Shown piece after piece: positions 37,282 through 47,424 of a stretch of 64,000 nt of DNA. A model generated the notes under the pieces. The model did no database searches. It was given only the letters and a program-made list of their open reading frames with translations, and was not told the DNA's origin. Within the stretch, counting starts at the first letter, position 1, and each line of letters opens with the position of its first letter. Position numbers and translations under genes: made by a program. Source of the DNA: JALZUE01 sp051251725 (GTDB taxonomy: Bacteria; Pseudomonadota; Gammaproteobacteria; Enterobacterales; Alteromonadaceae); contig JBPOFN010000010.1 of the NCBI GenBank assembly GCA_051251725.1, positions 58,167 through 122,166 on the forward strand, written 5' to 3'.

Positions 37282-38571
37282 TTAGTTGCGCTGTACGACC
37301 GACTCAAACAACTCAAAGTAAGTTGGGAAAGTTTTATTAGTACATTTAGGATCATTAATGGTAATTTCAGTATTACCCATAGCGGCTAATGAAAAACACA
37401 TCGCGATACGGTGATCGTCGTACGTATCTATGGCGGCATAAGTTAATGTTTTTGGCGGCTCAATAATTAGGTAATCTTCGCCTTCTTCAACTGTTGCGCC
37501 AACTTTACGTAGCTCAGTTGCCATAGCAAATAAACGGTCAGTTTCTTTTACTCGCCAGTTATAAATATTACGAATAGCTGTGGTGCCTTTGGCAAATAAT
37601 GCTGCGGTTGCAATGGTCATTGCCGCATCTGGGATGTGGTTTAAATCAACATCAACAGCATTTAATTCACCTGTTCCGGTAACTTCAATGTACTCGTCTT
37701 GCCAGTTAACTTTAGCGCCCATTTGCTCTAAAACTTCAGCAAATCTTGCATCACCTTGTACGCTTTTATTGCCAACACCGTTTACTTTAATAGTGCCGCC
37801 TTTAATCGCTGCTGCCGCTAAAAAGTATGACGCCGAAGAGGCATCACCTTCTACTAAAACACGGCCAGGAGAAACATAAGTTTGATTGCCTTTAACTTTA
37901 AAGGTTTCAAAGTTATTGTTTTCAACTTCGACACCAAATAATTTCATTAAATGCAGGGTGATTTCAATGTAAGGTTTTGACACCAACTCATCGATAACAA
38001 CAATTTCCATATCACCTTTTGCTAATGGCGCTGCCATTAATAAAGCTGTTAGGAATTGGCTAGAAATAGCCCCTTGAATTTCAACACGACCACCTTGCAA
38101 ACCGTTACCGGTAATTTTTAATGGCGGGTAATCTGTATCTTTTAAATACTCAATTTGTGCGCCCACTTGTCTTAAAGCATCAACCAAATGACCAATTGGA
38201 CGTTCAGACATGCGCGGCTCACCAGTTAGCGTAAACTCACCTTGGCCTAAACATAATGCTGCCGCTAATGGCCGCATTGCTGTGCCTGCATTACCTAAAA
38301 ATAACTCTTCGCTACCTTCAATGTTAATTGGTCCACCAAGTCCTTGAACTTTACATTCAGACTTATCGGCTGATAGTTCGAAACTAACACCCATTTGTTT
38401 TAGGGCTGTTAACATATGACGAATATCGTCACTGTTTAATAAATTAGTTACGTGAGTTTCGCCTTTCGCTAACGTCGCTAATAATAAAATGCGGTTAGAT
38501 AAGCTCTTTGAACCAGGAATAGTCACTTCACCACTTACATGGCTAATAGGTTGAATTGTTAAGGTTTCCAT
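37282..38571 (-). CDS. aroA: 3-phosphoshikimate 1-carboxyvinyltransferase (EPSP synthase)
   Basis: Transfers enolpyruvyl from phosphoenolpyruvate to shikimate-3-phosphate in aromatic amino-acid synthesis. 429 residues, typical of the gammaproteobacterial enzyme. Family motifs are present: GSKSLSNRILLLA at the N terminus, the LFLGNAGTAMRPL block, GEPRMSERPIGHL, and the C-terminal DDHRIAMCFSLAA. No serC lies beside it, unlike the enterobacterial serC-aroA pair; here it is a single-gene unit with its own terminator. Confidence 0.97.
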   Translation of the reverse strand: METLTIQPISHVSGEVTIPGSKSLSNRILLLATLAKGETHVTNLLNSDDIRHMLTALKQMGVSFELSADKSECKVQGLGGPINIEGSEELFLGNAGTAMRPLAAALCLGQGEFTLTGEPRMSERPIGHLVDALRQVGAQIEYLKDTDYPPLKITGNGLQGGRVEIQGAISSQFLTALLMAAPLAKGDMEIVVIDELVSKPYIEITLHLMKLFGVEVENNNFETFKVKGNQTYVSPGRVLVEGDASSASYFLAAAAIKGGTIKVNGVGNKSVQGDARFAEVLEQMGAKVNWQDEYIEVTGTGELNAVDVDLNHIPDAAMTIATAALFAKGTTAIRNIYNWRVKETDRLFAMATELRKVGATVEEGEDYLIIEPPKTLTYAAIDTYDDHRIAMCFSLAAMGNTEITINDPKCTNKTFPTYFELFESVVQRN

Positions 38572-39208
38572 TGAGGGTATTTACGCTGAGTTTTTTGTGC
38601 GCTAAAACTACCATAAAACACGACTTGTTCCAAGCGAGAAAGGGCTTTTATAAAAATATTATCGTCTATGGTTTTCATTAAAATAATCGTATTACAGATG
38701 ATATAAATATTTCATGTCAAAATTAAAGGGTATTCAAGCCAATACTAATTTGATCAAACAACTAGGGACTGTTGATCTTACGCGGTTAAATTATGTTCGG
38801 CTCTTTAAAGATAGTAAACCGTTTAAATGGCGGCACTTGTTTTTAACATAGTTATCCTATATGAAAAACAAGTAACAAAGAGAAAAGTGGATTAGACGAT
38901 TCCTACATGGATATGTGGGGTAAGATGACTTTGCCGGAGCATAAAGTCTTTATCGCTTATTTATGTGGAATAACCACACCACATAAGCCCTACCTCAGTA
39001 TAAAACACACACTGCTGCAAAAACAACCTCAAAAGTTCCACCCCCTAATATTTCGATATGAGAATCAAAAGTTTCACTCTTAATTTTCACTACCACATTA
39101 ACCCTAAGACTTTGACCAACGAAAGCGCAAAGCCACCTAAAATAAAAAACACTCAAAAAATGAGTGTTTACAGTGGATTGAATGCTGCTTAATGTATTAT
39201 TGGCCTAT
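38572..39208. other. Long intergenic region between aroA and the sulfatase
   Basis: 637 bases. It contains a 45-codon open frame on the plus strand at 38714-38851 (ending KPFKWRHLFLT) whose PFKWRH motif weakly recalls IS6-family transposase starts. The match is too short to assign. The sulfatase terminator is at 39147-39170. I see no other gene. Confidence 0.4.
39147..39170 (-). terminator. Terminator of the sulfatase gene at 39209
   Basis: Arms AAACACTCA / TGAGTGTTT with a short loop. On the minus strand a T run follows the second arm. Confidence 0.85.
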
Positions 39209-40660
39209 TTATTCAGAAATATCATCTGAAATATTTAATAGGTTTCCACCATACTTAAAGTGTTCAGTAGTTTGGCTTGATGATTTAAATAATGCCGTTA
39301 ACTCAGCTGTTTTTTCTGGATATTTATCGGCGATATTATTGCTTTCACGTTTATCTTGGCTTAAATCGTAAAGTTCAGTTTTTGATTTAATACCATATCG
39401 TACCGCTTTCCAGTTACCTTGGCGAATTGCTTGCCTAAAACCTTTGTCGTTGCCCTTATTAGGTTTGAAATTCAAATGTAATTCCCAGTATAAAAAATCA
39501 TGCTGCGGCTGCTTGTTGCCTAATAGTGTTGGCAGTATTGAAATGCCGTTACTTTGCTCAGGTGATTTTACCCCGGCAATATCAGCCAACGTTGGCATAA
39601 TATCGTGAAACGCGCCGATATGGTCGTTAGTGCTACCTGCGGCTACATTGCCAGGCCAATATACAAAAAATGGTACACGAATCCCACCTTCATAAAGATC
39701 GCGCTTGTGGCCTCTAAATTCGCCATTGCTGTTAAAGAATTTCCAGTCATGGCCATTTTCAGCTTGTCCGCCATTATCGCTGGTGACAATAACAATAGTA
39801 TTATCTAGCTCTCCTATTGCTTTAAGGTGTCGCATTAAGCGACCTATTTGCTCGTCTAGCATGCTGATTCGAGCAGCATGAGTACGCTCAATTTCAGGCC
39901 AACCTTGTTTTTTGTACATGGTTTTATTACGTATTTCAAACTCGTGTGCGTGTGGTACGCGGTACGACATAAATAAGAAAAACGGTTTGTTTGATTCGCG
40001 CTGCTCAAAATAATCAATGGCTTGATCGGTTCTAAATTCATCCATACAGCTGTATTTTTTATAGTCGTAAACACGCGCCTCAGATAAACCATTTACCCAG
40101 TCAATATTATGGTTAATAGAAACTTTACCACCCCTGCGCTCCCATTGTCCTTGCACTGCGTAGTCAAATCCTCGGTTAGTGGCCCATGTTTCAAGGTTGT
40201 AAGGATCGTCTAAATGCCATTTGCCAAAATAGATGCTTTCGTAGCCTGCGGGTTTTAACATTTCAGCTAAGGTTTGCTCACTGGCTTTAATTGGCACGCG
40301 ATCAATTTCTTTGCGCTCGGCGTGATAGCCAACATTACCGCGAATAGAGCTATGTCCTGATGGTATGCCAGTCATTAATACTGCGCGCGAAGGTGAACAC
40401 AGCGCGTTGCCTGCGTAGTAATTGGTAAAACGCATGCTTTGCTCGGCAAGCTCATCTAAAAAAGGGGTTTTTATTTTTTTTTGCCCGTACGAGCCAAGTT
40501 CGCCATAACCAAGGTCGTCGGCCAATAAAAGTATAATGTTTGGTTTTTTATTAACACTGTTGTCTTTTGTTAATGACTTGTCTACGGCTAGCACGGCAGG
40601 CGCATTAATAATGCTTATTAGCATTATTGCCCATAGCCACTTTATCGTTTTTATTTTCAT
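39209..40660 (-). CDS. Secreted family S1 sulfatase
   Basis: 483-residue sulfatase with a Sec signal peptide ending NAPAVLA. Metal-site start IILLLADDLGYGELG and the formylglycine motif CSPSR with Cys88 are intact, followed by TGIPSGHSSIRGN, and later TSDNGGQAENGHDWK. It is a different sulfatase subtype from the lipoprotein at 27493, judging by the inserts. It stands alone between two long gene-free stretches, so its PUL membership is unclear, although it lies between the laminarin locus and the czc/aroA region. Confidence 0.92.
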   Translation of the reverse strand: MKIKTIKWLWAIMLISIINAPAVLAVDKSLTKDNSVNKKPNIILLLADDLGYGELGSYGQKKIKTPFLDELAEQSMRFTNYYAGNALCSPSRAVLMTGIPSGHSSIRGNVGYHAERKEIDRVPIKASEQTLAEMLKPAGYESIYFGKWHLDDPYNLETWATNRGFDYAVQGQWERRGGKVSINHNIDWVNGLSEARVYDYKKYSCMDEFRTDQAIDYFEQRESNKPFFLFMSYRVPHAHEFEIRNKTMYKKQGWPEIERTHAARISMLDEQIGRLMRHLKAIGELDNTIVIVTSDNGGQAENGHDWKFFNSNGEFRGHKRDLYEGGIRVPFFVYWPGNVAAGSTNDHIGAFHDIMPTLADIAGVKSPEQSNGISILPTLLGNKQPQHDFLYWELHLNFKPNKGNDKGFRQAIRQGNWKAVRYGIKSKTELYDLSQDKRESNNIADKYPEKTAELTALFKSSSQTTEHFKYGGNLLNISDDISE

Positions 40661-41585
40661 GTTGTTACCTTTAAAATTGTAAATACTTACCTGTAAATTA
40701 TTGAACTCGGCTAGACCTTGAACTGATCTAACTATTCAAATAAGTTAGCTTTGCTAGCAACCGAGATACATTATTACGGGCAGCTTTTAGCTGATATGAC
40801 ACGTTGCTTTACGCTGTAAATTTGAGCCCGTGTCCTCATTAATTTTTAAAACGATAAAAGCGAATTTAGTAAGGTTTAGCTAACCCTAAACAAGTGTGTA
40901 ACTGTATCTTTAGTAGATTTACATATATTTATACTCAGTAATTGAAGGTTGTTGCGTATAGAGAGTATTTTTTTACCTCTACCAAGGCTATAAATTGTTC
41001 GATAAAGATTTAATACTTTTAAAACTTGCGCGTGATCGCCTAAATTGTGTATCTATGTAAAGGGGAGTATTTGATTTGGTAAAACTTCTAATAGCCCAAA
41101 GACACTTCCATTATAACTACTCGTATTCACCCATAAACAGTAGTGATACACAATAAAAACAATAGGCTTAAAAGTCGTAACTTGTAGGTTATTAATACCT
41201 TAATTTTAACGTTATTTAGCAACATTCATTACTCTTTTATGAATTAATAATATTCGTACGCTTTTTGACTGGTACGGATACTACATAAAACATCATACGT
41301 TTACAATAAAGATATGTTTGTTATAAGTATTAGATGGGAAAATAACTTTAATTAACAATTTAACCTTGATACCTACTTATAGAATAAGTGGGCAGATTAC
41401 AACGCAAAGAGCGGTGCGATAGTTAAGGAAGCCTCCTATTGTAAGTTAATAGTGAGATGATAAAGCAACAATATTGATGAATTATTACCAAGTAAAATAA
41501 AGAAATACTTTAGCTACCCATTTAATTTAGCAAGTTCAGTTTTGCGGACAAAATATCGCGCAAAACCGAGTCGCTTAATTCGTTA
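40661..41585. other. 925-base gene-free region
   Basis: AT-rich stretch between the sulfatase start and the GH3 stop, all flanking genes being on the minus strand. I see no ORF of note, repeat array or RNA gene. The right end has a possible hairpin with arms GTTTTGCG (41539-41546) and CGCAAAAC (41559-41566), just beyond the GH3 stop. Confidence 0.5.
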
Positions 41586-44222
41586 TTATTGGCACTGCAA
41601 ACTAGCCGTTGCTGCTTTTGCTTTAAATTGAATACCGCTAATACTTAAGGCCGCTTTACCAGCCGCGCTTAATTCAAATGGCACTAATACTTTATCCGTT
41701 AATAAACCTTGCTGAGTAAAACAGCTTAAATCAATGCTAATTTCTTGCCATTGATTTATCGGTACTACCGCTAAGGTTTGCTGTAAATCAACCTTTGCTG
41801 AACAAGCTGGTTTAACACCGTTAATACCCACTGTTGCAGTATCCTGACAAGCCATTGATAAAAATAGCGAGTCTTTGATTTCACTTTCTTTTTTGACCAT
41901 TAACACTAATGATGTGCCGGCTTGTGTCGAGCTTAAATCAACGGCTTGTCCAGTTTTACTCGAAATTTGGAAACGCGCCTTATTAGCGGCAGTAAAACTC
42001 AAACTAAAAGCATCTTCTTGCACGTCTTTATCGGTAGTGCGATAACTAACGCCGCTAAGTGTTGCACTGTTTGATTGTATATTTACCTGTTTTTCACTTG
42101 TTACATCAGGCGTGTTAACTAACGCCATTTGCCATTGCTCGGTTAATTTTCCAGCAAAAACATTAATGACATTGTCACTGCCACCGGCAAGGTTTGAGGC
42201 CTCAGATAAATTATCCGCTAGCGGCTTTGTTAAGTGCTGACCTGCTTGTTGGGCGTAAGTTAAACCAAAACCATAAGGCAATAACGGCTGATAATCAGCG
42301 TCATAACGGTTTACTATTTGTGTTGGCGTTTTTGGCCATGAGAATGACAACTTACCTTTAAAGTCGTGTTGAATATTATTTGCTTTATCACTTAATAATA
42401 CATCTGCAACCGCTGAACCTTCAGAGCCTGGCAACCAAGCAACCACAAATGCGTCACTGGCATTTAGTTCAGCATTAACCCACATAGGTCGGCCGGTAAT
42501 AAAAACTGAAACCGTGGCAATACCTTGAGCTTGTAATTTTTTCAATAATGCTAAATCTTGTTTGGTTTGCAGCTGGTAAGCTAAATGTTCAACATCCCCT
42601 TGGCCTTCGGCATAAGGCTCTTCACCAAACACTACAATGGCAACGTCAGGTTTGTCAGTAAAATTCCCTTGTGGAGCTAATTGAATGGTTCCGCCCGCAG
42701 CTTTTACTTGCTGTGCTAAACCTTGGTAAATCGAACTAGCCCCCGGAAAGTCATCGTTTTGATTATTAGTGCCTTGCCAAGTAATGGTCCAGCCGCCTGA
42801 TTGCTTGCCAATATTATCGGCAGCATCGCCAGCAACCAAAATATTCATGGTCGGTGATAATGGCAATAGCGGTGCATTATTAACTGATTTATTCTTTAAT
42901 AACACCAGTGACTCACGTACAGCTTGGCGAGCCACTTGACGATGTTCAGACGCACCAATCAACTCAGTTTTAGCCGAAAATGGTCTATTCGCTGGGCTTG
43001 GTTTGTCAAAAAGTCCGGCGCGAAATTTTACCCGTAAAATACGAGTGACAGCATCATCTATACGGCTAAGCGGAATAATGCCTTGTTTGGCTTGGGCAAC
43101 CGTATTTTCAAATAACGGTTTCCACGCGGCGGTTGGTACCATAAAAATATCTAAACCGGCATTAATGGCTTGTGGACAATTTTCATTTGAACACCCCTTA
43201 ACTTGGCCATGGCCATTCCAGTCACCAACGACAAAGCCGTCAAAGCCCATTTTTTCTTTTAAAACGTCGGTTAATAAATACTGATTACCGTGAATTTTTT
43301 CACCGTGCCAGCTATTAAACGACGCCATCACACTTTGTGAACCGGCCGCTAAACCACTAACATAACCTTGGGCATGTATATCATGTAGGTCTTGTTCTGA
43401 TGAAATATTATTGCCTTGGTCATCACCGTTTACAGTACCGCCATCACCAACAAAATGTTTCACTGTGCTGATCACGCGATTATCTGCTAAAAAGTCTTTA
43501 CCTGGCTGGCCTTGTAAGCCTTTAACAATCGCTTGAGCATAGGTTTTAACAATCTCAGGATCTTCAGAATAGCCTTCATAAGTACGGCCCCAGCGATCAT
43601 CTCGCACGGTTGCCACTGTTGGCGCAAAGACCCAATCAATACCTGTTACCATCACTTCGGTCGCGGTAACTTGGGCTATTTTTTCAATTAAATCAGGATT
43701 ATTGGCAGCGCCTAAACCAATATTGTGGGGAAATAATGTCGCACCAATAACATTGTTATGCCCATGTACGGCATCAGTTCCCCACATGGTTGGAATTGTT
43801 GAACCATCAAGTGAATCATCAATTGAGGCTTGATACATAACCTCAGCTAACGCCACCCAATCTTGTGGGCTAGCGTGTTTATTATTATTGGGAAAAGAGC
43901 CGCCGCCATTTAAATATGAACCAAAGCCATATTGACGCATATCGTCAGGCGTTATATCGCGAATTTCTGGCTGGATCATTTGCGCCACTTTTTGCTCTAT
44001 GGTCATGGTAACTAACAGAGCTTGGATCTTATTTTCCAGCTCAGTATCATGCGCAACCACTGAATTAATTGGCTGCCAAATACTCTTACTATGAGCTGAA
44101 ACTTTACCTTGAGGATTTTCTTGCTCGGCAGAAGATTGGTTGCTCAAAGGGGCGCAGGCGATTAAGCCTGAAGATATGGTTAGAATAGAGCTGATCACAG
44201 CTAGTTTTTTTAATGAAATCAT
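41586..44222 (-). CDS. Lipoprotein GH3 exo-beta-glucosidase (ExoP-like)
   Basis: 878-residue glycoside hydrolase family 3 enzyme. ATG 44222 gives a lipoprotein signal with lipobox GLIAC; the longer frame to 44276 does not. The N-terminal TIM-barrel domain has GTDAVHGHNN, KHFVGDGGTVNGDDQGNN and nucleophile Asp334 in GFVVGDWNGHG. The second alpha/beta domain follows, then a C-terminal jelly-roll like the Exop_C domain of Pseudoalteromonas ExoP. It should release glucose from laminarin or other beta-glucan oligosaccharides. It lies downstream of the laminarinase and TonB receptor, 173 bases from the latter. Confidence 0.92.
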   Translation of the reverse strand: MISLKKLAVISSILTISSGLIACAPLSNQSSAEQENPQGKVSAHSKSIWQPINSVVAHDTELENKIQALLVTMTIEQKVAQMIQPEIRDITPDDMRQYGFGSYLNGGGSFPNNNKHASPQDWVALAEVMYQASIDDSLDGSTIPTMWGTDAVHGHNNVIGATLFPHNIGLGAANNPDLIEKIAQVTATEVMVTGIDWVFAPTVATVRDDRWGRTYEGYSEDPEIVKTYAQAIVKGLQGQPGKDFLADNRVISTVKHFVGDGGTVNGDDQGNNISSEQDLHDIHAQGYVSGLAAGSQSVMASFNSWHGEKIHGNQYLLTDVLKEKMGFDGFVVGDWNGHGQVKGCSNENCPQAINAGLDIFMVPTAAWKPLFENTVAQAKQGIIPLSRIDDAVTRILRVKFRAGLFDKPSPANRPFSAKTELIGASEHRQVARQAVRESLVLLKNKSVNNAPLLPLSPTMNILVAGDAADNIGKQSGGWTITWQGTNNQNDDFPGASSIYQGLAQQVKAAGGTIQLAPQGNFTDKPDVAIVVFGEEPYAEGQGDVEHLAYQLQTKQDLALLKKLQAQGIATVSVFITGRPMWVNAELNASDAFVVAWLPGSEGSAVADVLLSDKANNIQHDFKGKLSFSWPKTPTQIVNRYDADYQPLLPYGFGLTYAQQAGQHLTKPLADNLSEASNLAGGSDNVINVFAGKLTEQWQMALVNTPDVTSEKQVNIQSNSATLSGVSYRTTDKDVQEDAFSLSFTAANKARFQISSKTGQAVDLSSTQAGTSLVLMVKKESEIKDSLFLSMACQDTATVGINGVKPACSAKVDLQQTLAVVPINQWQEISIDLSCFTQQGLLTDKVLVPFELSAAGKAALSISGIQFKAKAATASLQCQ

Positions 44223-44352
44223 GATGTTTCCCAATACCTTAATCGATAGCTTGATAGCTGACACCTTGCTAACCATCGCTAAAAACTATCGTTTAATACC
44301 TATGAAAGGCTTTGTAAAATAAAAATGGCAGTTCTGAAAAATAAAAAGAGAA

Positions 44353-44378
44353 AAACGCTCAATTCCTTTTGAGCGTTA
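44353..44378 (-). terminator. Terminator after the TonB receptor
   Basis: Arms AACGCTCAA / TTGAGCGTT (44354-44362 and 44369-44377) with five Ts after the hairpin on the minus strand. It separates the TonB receptor from GH3, which may therefore have its own promoter. Confidence 0.8.
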
Positions 44379-44395
44379 TTTAAAACACAGATTAT

Positions 44396-47353
44396 TTAAA
44401 AGCTGTAGCGAGCACCCAAGGTGTAACGCGGACCATATTGACTAGCTGATAAAAACTGCGCTTGGTAACGACCAAAGATTTGCTCTGTTTCGTCGTTTAA
44501 GTTAATACCTTCGAAAAATACAGTTAACTCATCAGTAACATCGTAGTTAACACTCATGTCCCACTGGCCATAAGCTTTCGCAAATTGCGGTGGATTATCA
44601 GACGAACCCTGTGACTGACCGACACCAATTAAGAATTGGTCGCGCCAAGCGTAAGTTACTTTAACTGACAAGCCGTCTTTTTCATAAAAAGCTTGGAAGT
44701 TAGCTGAGTCACTTAAGCCGGTAAGCGGCGTTTGCTGATCTAAGCTGTCAACATCAAATTCAACATCGCCTTCAACAATAGTACCGTTAATACCAAGACC
44801 AAAACCACTTTCACCGAACAAATGTTGAATTGCGAATTCAAAGCCATCAACTGTTTTGGTTTCTGGCGCATTAAAAGGACGACTAATATCCCACTCAATT
44901 AATGGATCAGACGAGGTTGGCACTAAATAACCTTGCTCATTTAAACCACTGCCACTAGCAATAATTTCAGCAAAAATAGCGTCATTGGTTGCTTGTTCAT
45001 CGCGACTTTCAATCGCGCTCACCGCTTGATTCCAACGCGGGCCTAAATAAATATCATTAAAACCTTCGATGGTGGTCGAGATAATTTGATTGCCAATAAA
45101 GTTTTCTACGTCTTTTTTGAAATAACCAATTGAGGCATAACTACCTTCGGCATAATAATATTCAAGGCTTAAATCAAAGTTAGTTGACTCAAACGGTTGT
45201 AAATTAGTATTACCTTCACTGCCGTTACGCGAACCAATTTTAGGGCTACCAGAAAGCTGTCTCACGCCCGCTAAGTTACCTAATGGCGCACGAGTAATGG
45301 TTTTACCCCAAGAAAGGTGGGCATCAATATTTTCAGTCAGCTCAACTTTTAAATCAATTGAAGGCAAGAACACATCATGTTCACCGGTTTGCGTTAAAAA
45401 GTTACTGTCGCCGTCTAAATATTGAGTATGCCACTCACTGCCGCCTTTCCACCATACTTCTGTTGGTACTTGTTGTAATACGCGACTGGTCACTTCAGTC
45501 TCTTCGTACCGAGCACCAATATTTAAATAAATAATGTATTCTTGTAAATCAAATTCAAACTGAGTCTGTAAATAAACACTGTTTGTATTTTCTTCTACTG
45601 AACCTTCAGAAAAAGTCCCCATATCGTGATACGGGTCGGTTGCAAAGTAATCATCACCACCTAAAACGTCATTGGTCAAAAAGGCCGCGGAACGCGCCAC
45701 CACTTCATCAAAATCAAAGGTATAATAATGATTCGGCGTTAACGCACTGCCGCCGCCATTAAAGCTATCTAAGAAATTATCCGTGCTTTGACGGACAAAC
45801 ATACCATCAGGAAAAATTTCAGGCCACGATGGATTAAATAAGAAACCACCAATTAAGCCACTCCAAGCATTTGAACCACCAATCATTTGCTCTGTTCTAG
45901 CAGCACCAAACTTCACATTAACCCAAGGAGAGTCTGATTGATTTTCCCACAAACCATGCAGTTGCACTTGCTGTACTTCCGCTTTACCTGGTGAATGAAT
46001 AAATTGACTAAAATGCGAGTCAATTTCACTTGGCGCTAATTCTGTTGTACCGTTTTTCCAATAAATTTCAGCACTTGGAATATCACCGGTACGAAAATCA
46101 TAAGTTTTGGTGGTTAGTTGATCAGACCCCAATACTAAGGAGCCGTTACCGCCCAAACCATCGTCACCGTCATTATCAATTTGATTCGATGAGTCATGGT
46201 AATCTAAGGCCAAATTTAGCGACTCAGATACTTGCCAATCAACATTAAGACCAAACGATTTAGCATCAACTTCAGTGGTTTCACGTGAAGCGGTGTATGA
46301 ACCGTCATTACCGCTAATATCAGCAAAAATTACTGTGCCGTTATGATCTAATTCATAAGCGTTAATGTTCCCGCCATAATCATTCCACATGCCCCAGCTG
46401 ATCGAATCCATGCCAGTGACAGCCTTAGTAAAGGTGTAGTCAGTAGTAATAATTAAATCGTCAATTGGCGCGTATTGTAAGGTCAATTGGCCATTGGTAC
46501 GTTCACGTTGAAAGTCTTCAATGCCATATCCCATATTACGTGGGAAAAAGTGATTGCCAATGCGATTACCTTCATCGTCAAGCGGACGCGGATCTATCAC
46601 TTTATCATCAGCTAAGTTAGTCGGTAAGGCGACATTCGCCTGCCAACCTTGAATACCCGCTTGTTGTTTTTGAAAATCACGGCGTTGATGTGAAAATGAT
46701 AAAGCAACACCAAAGGTTTCATCATCAAAAGTATTGCTATAAACCGCAGCAACTTCAGGGGTGATATCATCACCTTTAACATTTGAGCTGTCGTGGATCG
46801 CTTTAGCTGAAAAAGAGAATTTTTCACCTGGGCTGGCGAGTGGTTTACTAGTAACAATATTAACTGTTGCCCCTAAGCCACCACTTGGATTTTCTGCACG
46901 CGAAGTTTTATGTACTTCTAAAGTTCTTACCCCTTCAGAAGATAAGTTTTCTAAATTATAAGAACGAGTATTACCTGTACCCGGCATTTGTCGGCCGTTT
47001 AACGTAATTAAGTTAAATTCAGGGCCAAAACCACGTACGGTAATTTGGCTCCCTTCACCGTTACTACGACTAACCGATACACCTGTAATACGCTGTAACG
47101 ATTCAGCTAAATTAGTGTCTGGAAACTTACCCATCTCTTCAGCAGAGATAACATCCATAATTCCTGATTCAGCGCGTTTTAAATCCATAGAGCGAATTAA
47201 ACTGCCGCGAATACCTTTGACTTCAATAACTTCCATTGGCGTTTCTGCTGCTAGCGCATCAGTTTCAGCAGCAGAGACATTACCAGCGCCGAGCGCTAAA
47301 ATGCTTGAAATACAAACGGCTATTTGTGTTTTTGTAAAATTTAAATATTTCAT
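44396..47353 (-). CDS. TonB-dependent receptor of the laminarin locus
   Basis: Outer-membrane importer of 985 residues. ATG 47353 gives a signal peptide ending GNVSAAE and has AGG 6 bases upstream. The frame to 47485 would overlap the GH16 stop by 61 bases and adds low-quality sequence. The plug domain follows (ISAEEMGKFPDTNLAESLQR, ITVRGFGPEFN), then a 22-strand barrel ending TLGARYSF. A TonB box is not clear to me. With GH16 and GH3 genes on either side, transport of laminari-oligosaccharides is inferred. Confidence 0.92.
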   Translation of the reverse strand: MKYLNFTKTQIAVCISSILALGAGNVSAAETDALAAETPMEVIEVKGIRGSLIRSMDLKRAESGIMDVISAEEMGKFPDTNLAESLQRITGVSVSRSNGEGSQITVRGFGPEFNLITLNGRQMPGTGNTRSYNLENLSSEGVRTLEVHKTSRAENPSGGLGATVNIVTSKPLASPGEKFSFSAKAIHDSSNVKGDDITPEVAAVYSNTFDDETFGVALSFSHQRRDFQKQQAGIQGWQANVALPTNLADDKVIDPRPLDDEGNRIGNHFFPRNMGYGIEDFQRERTNGQLTLQYAPIDDLIITTDYTFTKAVTGMDSISWGMWNDYGGNINAYELDHNGTVIFADISGNDGSYTASRETTEVDAKSFGLNVDWQVSESLNLALDYHDSSNQIDNDGDDGLGGNGSLVLGSDQLTTKTYDFRTGDIPSAEIYWKNGTTELAPSEIDSHFSQFIHSPGKAEVQQVQLHGLWENQSDSPWVNVKFGAARTEQMIGGSNAWSGLIGGFLFNPSWPEIFPDGMFVRQSTDNFLDSFNGGGSALTPNHYYTFDFDEVVARSAAFLTNDVLGGDDYFATDPYHDMGTFSEGSVEENTNSVYLQTQFEFDLQEYIIYLNIGARYEETEVTSRVLQQVPTEVWWKGGSEWHTQYLDGDSNFLTQTGEHDVFLPSIDLKVELTENIDAHLSWGKTITRAPLGNLAGVRQLSGSPKIGSRNGSEGNTNLQPFESTNFDLSLEYYYAEGSYASIGYFKKDVENFIGNQIISTTIEGFNDIYLGPRWNQAVSAIESRDEQATNDAIFAEIIASGSGLNEQGYLVPTSSDPLIEWDISRPFNAPETKTVDGFEFAIQHLFGESGFGLGINGTIVEGDVEFDVDSLDQQTPLTGLSDSANFQAFYEKDGLSVKVTYAWRDQFLIGVGQSQGSSDNPPQFAKAYGQWDMSVNYDVTDELTVFFEGINLNDETEQIFGRYQAQFLSASQYGPRYTLGARYSF

Positions 47354-47386
47354 GATTAACCTACTTTTTAAAATTCGTTTTGTCAT

Positions 47387-47406
47387 CGTGGCTGTCGCCA
47401 GCCACG
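47387..47406 (-). promoter_or_regulatory. Intercistronic hairpin between GH16 and TonB receptor genes
   Basis: Arms CGTGGCTG and CAGCCACG with a 4-base loop, between two co-directed genes. No T run follows it on the minus strand, so it looks more like an mRNA stabilising or processing element than a terminator. Confidence 0.6.
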
Positions 47407-47424
47407 CAAGTGTTAATAACTGGG

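Noticed and set aside
38896..39085. Plus-strand frame reading MDMWGKMTLPEHKVF
   Set aside because: Short, no clear start site and no family similarity I can name.
41539..41566. Hairpin with arms GTTTTGCG / CGCAAAAC after the GH3 stop as a terminator
   Set aside because: No T run on the GH3 strand and a weak stem; kept only as a note in the gap entry.
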